Shown in pieces: positions 61,108-64,000 of a stretch of DNA of 64,000 nucleotides (positions are counted from its first letter, which is position 1; each line of letters begins with the position of its first letter). The translations under genes were made by a program, and so were the position numbers. The notes beneath the pieces are model-generated. The model had not been told where the DNA came from, did not search any database, and saw nothing but the letters and a program-made list of their open reading frames with translations. Source of the DNA: Candidatus Saccharimonadota bacterium (GTDB lineage: Bacteria; Patescibacteriota; Saccharimonadia; Saccharimonadales; Saccharimonadaceae); the NCBI GenBank assembly GCA_026395405.1, contig JAPLYU010000003.1, positions 62,001 to 126,000 on the forward strand. The letters are read 5' to 3'.

Positions 61108-62262
61108 ATGGAAGACATAAAAAAACCGGAAATTGAAAACGAAAATAATCTGGATGAGGAACCACAGACTGGTGAACCGCACCACGGTTTAATTGACGAA
61201 TCTAATAAATACGGATCGTCGTACGTCCCAAATGTCCGAATCGACATGAAGCCGACGACACGTCTGGATGCTACCCCGCCAACCGAGAAGAAACCCGGTT
61301 TTGACGGTGCAGCACTGGTTGTCCTGCAGTGGTTGTCTTATGCACTTTGGGGATTCACTGTGATCGCAATGTCCACCCTTGCCGCAGCCGTACTAACGTT
61401 TTATATAACCGGTTCAAACATTGGCGACGTGGTCCTTTACAGCCTAGCAGCTGTGTTAGTTCTGCTGCCAATATCGTTGATTTGTGATGTTTTGTATTTG
61501 AAAAATGAGCCTGATACGAGGACCCGCAGTTCGTCTGTCGTGATGACGGTTCACGCGGTTTTGCTTGCTCTACTCGGCATAGGATCGCTGATAACCATCG
61601 CCTTTTCGTTAGTATCACTGATAGTTGGTAGCACTGGTCACGATGGCATAATGGTGACTCTATATACATCCCTTATTGTTGCTTTGTTGTTTGGTTTACT
61701 GTTTTTGCGCACAGTTTTGCCCAAAAAATATTCAAAAATCAGATATTTCTTTATGACAATTATGGTTATATCTGTTGTTTTGGTCTGTGTATTTGGAATT
61801 TTTGGACCAATTGCCGACGCTCAGGTTACACGAAATGACAAATTGATTGAAGCTAACCTGCCAACGGTCGGTGAAGCGATTACCACTTATGCAACCGACA
61901 ACAATCAACTACCTCCAACGCTAAGTGACCTTAAACTCACCGGCGATGCTAAAAAAATCGTGACCGATAAACTAGTGACTTACAAGATAGAAGCAAGCAG
62001 TATGAAAAAAAACATTGAGGCACCAGCTGATTACTATTACCAGTTATGCGTAACATATAAAAAAGCCAGCGCCGACCAAAATATAACACCAACGCCAGTT
62101 TATGGTTCAAGTTCATCGTCATCAGCAAACTCAATGATTACCCCAACGGGCAGTGATTACTCGTATTATGTTACGACAGTTCCCCATCCGGCCGGTGATA
62201 AATGCTACAAGTTGACAACGTATAGTTATGACGCCGACACTTATTCGGGAAATAATATTTAG
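61108..62262 (+). CDS. Multi-TM protein with extracytoplasmic C-terminal domain (unknown)
   Basis: About 384 aa. A polar N-terminus of 80 residues, four or five helices (about residues 80-240) resembling DUF5671-type bundles, then a 135-residue external domain with YATDNNQLPPTLSDLK, recalling pilin/pseudopilin sequence. ATG 61108 follows AGGGGG; an in-frame ATG at 61075 overlaps the TATAAT box and is unlikely. Two cysteines near the C-terminus. Function unknown. Confidence 0.6.
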   Translation: MEDIKKPEIENENNLDEEPQTGEPHHGLIDESNKYGSSYVPNVRIDMKPTTRLDATPPTEKKPGFDGAALVVLQWLSYALWGFTVIAMSTLAAAVLTFYITGSNIGDVVLYSLAAVLVLLPISLICDVLYLKNEPDTRTRSSSVVMTVHAVLLALLGIGSLITIAFSLVSLIVGSTGHDGIMVTLYTSLIVALLFGLLFLRTVLPKKYSKIRYFFMTIMVISVVLVCVFGIFGPIADAQVTRNDKLIEANLPTVGEAITTYATDNNQLPPTLSDLKLTGDAKKIVTDKLVTYKIEASSMKKNIEAPADYYYQLCVTYKKASADQNITPTPVYGSSSSSSANSMITPTGSDYSYYVTTVPHPAGDKCYKLTTYSYDADTYSGNNI

Positions 62263-62281
62263 TCGTAATTAACACCGAATA

Positions 62282-62983
62282 ATGCATAAACACAAATCAA
62301 ATATACTTTATTGTTTTTCACCGCCAGTCATGTTGGCAACGTTAATAGTTGAGTTCGGACTGGCATTATATACCTTGTGGAAGTATAAAATGACCACCGT
62401 CAGTAGGCTGGCTGTTGTAATGTTAGCATCACTTGGAACATTTCAATTGGCAGAATATATGGTTTGCGGAGGACTTGGTCTGACGAACATCCAGTGGGCT
62501 CGGGTTGGGTATGTAGCGATTACACTCCTTCCAGCTCTTGGTATTCATATGCTGGTAAAACTGGCCGGAAAGAAAAAGAATTTGATGGTAGCGTCCGCCT
62601 ACGCAACCTGTCTGGTGTTTGTTATTTTTTACATTGCCGGCACCGACGCTTTTACGGGTCACCTTTGTTTGGCAAATTATGCAGTATTTTACACGCAACA
62701 CGCCAGTAATGGTTGGTACACCGGTTATTATTACGGTTGGCTAATCATTGGCGTATATTTGGCATGGCAATGGGGAATCGAGCAACCTGAAAATAGAAAA
62801 GTGCTTCACTACATGATGACGGGCTATTTAGTTTTCCTTGTCCCGACCACACTGTTTAATATTATTGACCCGTCTACGTTAAAAGGTATACCGTCAATTA
62901 TGTGCGGTTTTGCGGTTTTGCTGGCCTTTATAATCGTGTTTAGAGTTCTTCCAAAAAGTGTCCAAGTCCGTATTGCGGATTGA
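62282..62983 (+). CDS. Seven-helix membrane protein (unknown)
   Basis: 233 aa with about seven evenly spaced hydrophobic segments (TLIVEFGLALYTLWKY, RVGYVAITLLPALGIH, YYYGWLIIGVYLAWQW and others). The layout resembles 7TM sensor domains but no kinase or output domain is attached. It begins 20 nt after the previous gene and probably shares its transcript. Confidence 0.6.
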   Translation: MHKHKSNILYCFSPPVMLATLIVEFGLALYTLWKYKMTTVSRLAVVMLASLGTFQLAEYMVCGGLGLTNIQWARVGYVAITLLPALGIHMLVKLAGKKKNLMVASAYATCLVFVIFYIAGTDAFTGHLCLANYAVFYTQHASNGWYTGYYYGWLIIGVYLAWQWGIEQPENRKVLHYMMTGYLVFLVPTTLFNIIDPSTLKGIPSIMCGFAVLLAFIIVFRVLPKSVQVRIAD

Positions 62984-63005
62984 CAAATTTTGTTTGAAAA
63001 GGGAA

Positions 63006-63066
63006 AACCCGCCCTCGGAATCCCGAGGTTCGCTTTACGCGAATGCGGGATTCCAAGCAGCGGGTT
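63006..63066 (-). terminator. Long terminal hairpin of the GC-rich gene at 63092
   Basis: AACCCGC/GCGGGTT, GGAATCCCG/CGGGATTCC and TTCGC/GCGAA form an imperfect stem of about 60 nt followed on the minus strand by T-rich sequence. It also lies just after the convergent gene at 62282. Confidence 0.75.
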
Positions 63067-63091
63067 GAAATTGAAGATGTTGGGCACGTGC

Positions 63092-63418
63092 CTAGGCCGA
63101 TGTCGGTTTGAACATCAAGACAGTGGCGCCGAAAGGTGGAGTTCCCTTGTGGGCGTGTTCTTCTTGCTCCTCTTCTTGGCGAATCATCTCACGTAGTCCA
63201 TTGTCTATGCAGACGTCATGTGAGGTCCACACATCCTCTCCGTTGGCCTCTGGTGGATGACAATTCTCCCAGTAGACGACCTTGCGGGTGCAGTGTTGCC
63301 CTGGCAAAATGTCCTCGAGACACATCATGCAGAAGTCATGGTCGGTGGCGATGAACGACTCTGAAGATAAGACTCGGCATACCGGGTCCCCGAATCTACC
63401 TTCAATTACGCTTCCCAA
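63092..63418 (-). CDS. GC-rich cassette gene with zinc-type cysteines (unknown)
   Basis: About 108 aa. TTG 63418 lies 6 nt after AAAGGGG, matching the arrangement of the 38.4-kb gene; an ATG at 63442 overlaps that site. DFCMMCLEDILPGQHCTRK, WENCHPPE and HDVC give several Cys/His that could bind zinc. A helical Glu-rich stretch (REMIRQEEEQEEHAH) follows. C/G-ending codons and the long terminal hairpin place it with the GC-rich cassettes. No family recognised. Confidence 0.58.
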   Translation of the reverse strand: MGSVIEGRFGDPVCRVLSSESFIATDHDFCMMCLEDILPGQHCTRKVVYWENCHPPEANGEDVWTSHDVCIDNGLREMIRQEEEQEEHAHKGTPPFGATVLMFKPTSA

Positions 63419-63537
63419 GAGTTGCCCCTTTCGTATCTCCAAATGTGCGGATACAAACAGGCTACGACAAAGTCGCAGCCACCTCTTGTATTTACATCTT
63501 TATACTAACATAAAATAAGATAGATCCATCATTTCTA
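63419..63537 (-). promoter_or_regulatory. Leader and probable promoter of the 63.1-kb gene
   Basis: The minus strand has TATAAA, then GGCTGCGAC-TTT-GTCGTAGCC (63460-63480), a strong hairpin in the presumed 5' UTR, and AAAGGGG before the start. A convincing -35 box is not seen. Confidence 0.45.
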
Positions 63538-63596
63538 ATTGTTGTATATTTATCATCAGTCTAAGGTGTAAAAAAGGACGGACCTTTTTGTGGATA
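63538..63596 (+). repeat. Interspersed repeat copy E (short form)
   Basis: ATTGTTGTATA, CATCAGTCTAAGGTGT, AAAAAAGGACGGACCTTTTT and GTGGATA. It agrees with copy D over most of its length. Lies between the 63.1-kb cassette and the 3' end of an ABC permease gene, where it could terminate the latter. Confidence 0.8.
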
Positions 63597-63600
63597 GTGT

Positions 63601-64000
63601 TTATCGTTCTATTTCTTGCCCTTTGAAAACCAGTATTGAAACAACGATTGAAATAATGATTACTGAAATAATTACAATTAATGGCCAGAACAGGTCGTTA
63701 TTCCAACCATGCACGACTAAATCTTTGTAATTTGAAAAAATCGTATTTGGTGAATATTTTTTGATTGGCTCAATCAAGCTGAAAATTGTTCCAAACAGTA
63801 TAATAACAACAAATCCGATTCCACCGGCGGCGATTGAGTTTTTAACGACAGTACTAGCAAGTATCGTTACTGCGGCAATCATCAGGATATATAGCAATAC
63901 GTTTCCTGCCATAATCGCAAAGTTCAGAAAATTAAACGACGCAAAAGTAGAAACCGTATATAGATAAAAAATTAACGAACTAGCAGCGAAAATTGCCGTA
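63601..64000 (-). CDS. ABC-2 type permease, C-terminal part (cut by window edge)
   Basis: The frame stays open to base 64000, so the gene begins outside the window. Visible helices include FASFNFLNFAIMAGNVLLYI, ILASTVVKNSIAAGGIGFVV and a final one ending ILVFKGQEIER. Position and loop motif (NTIFSNYKDLVVHGW) fit bacitracin-type ABC-2 permeases. An ATG at 63912 is internal. Confidence 0.72.
   Translation of the reverse strand, partial: TAIFAASSLIFYLYTVSTFASFNFLNFAIMAGNVLLYILMIAAVTILASTVVKNSIAAGGIGFVVIILFGTIFSLIEPIKKYSPNTIFSNYKDLVVHGWNNDLFWPLIVIISVIIISIVVSILVFKGQEIER

Noticed and set aside
1-64000. Alternative genetic code with TGA read as Gly or Trp
   Set aside because: TGA ends many well-defined proteins at the expected C-terminus (for example MutM and the PPDK-neighbouring cassette genes) and does not interrupt conserved domains.

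Overview
The window looks like a chromosome segment of a Patescibacteria/CPR bacterium, most likely a Saccharibacteria (TM7) relative. This is inferred from gene content, not from a 16S gene. Signs are many short transcription units, TGA used as a normal stop, a DHH-like protein with a degenerate active site, S20 and MscL with lysine-rich extensions, a DnaG lacking its zinc ligands, a MurE-like ligase missing its N-terminal domain, and many small membrane proteins without obvious relatives. About 75 genes are recognisable. Most are AT-leaning and many look leaderless, with a TATAAT-like box only 6-10 nt upstream of the start codon.

Layout. 1-5.9 kb: rpsO (cut by the edge), truB, DHH-like protein, rpsT, ppdK. 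5.9-8.35 kb: two adjacent GC-rich cassettes of small membrane proteins that share promoter type, 5' leader and 3' hairpin. 8.35-13.8 kb: purF, metK under a SAM riboswitch, a YggT-like gene between two copies of an interspersed repeat, small membrane proteins and a DUF2726 protein. 13.7-18.7 kb: a membrane gene flanked by holA and a holA 3'-end fragment, then holA, a methyltransferase-like gene, mutM and a HAD hydrolase. 18.75-20.1 kb: two tandem GC-rich zinc-ribbon genes with repeated flanks. 20.1-36.5 kb: a DUF1269 protein, dut, polA, rpoD, dnaG, a CapA-like gene, orn, mscL, argS, gdhA and pyrG.

36.5-52 kb: small unknown proteins, a third GC-rich gene at 38.4 kb, msrA/msrB, an MgtA-type ATPase, a drug-type ABC exporter, MscS, a split LssY_C-domain protein, a membrane HExxH protein, rhodanese, a Fur-glutaredoxin-Tag-rubrerythrin stress operon, a TIM-barrel-like protein and a 503-aa unknown. 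52-64 kb: tRNA-Ser(GGA) beside an unexplained structured element, a MacB-type ABC pair, phosphoglucose/phosphomannose isomerase, a FemX-like aminoacyltransferase beside a MurE-like ligase, a three-gene ABC-2 exporter, membrane proteins, a fourth Cys-rich GC-rich gene, and the end of another ABC-2 permease.

The most unusual feature is a set of GC-rich accessory cassettes at about 6.1, 7.0, 18.8, 19.5, 38.4 and 63.1 kb. They differ from the leaderless background in having strong promoters, leaders of about 50 to 200 nt, purine-rich Shine-Dalgarno sites and long terminal hairpins. Two pairs reuse the same untranslated regions around different or diverged coding sequences, and a leader motif is shared between 19-20 kb and 38.8 kb. 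A second unexplained feature is a five-copy intergenic repeat in long and short forms. No transposase, integrase, CRISPR array or rRNA gene was seen.
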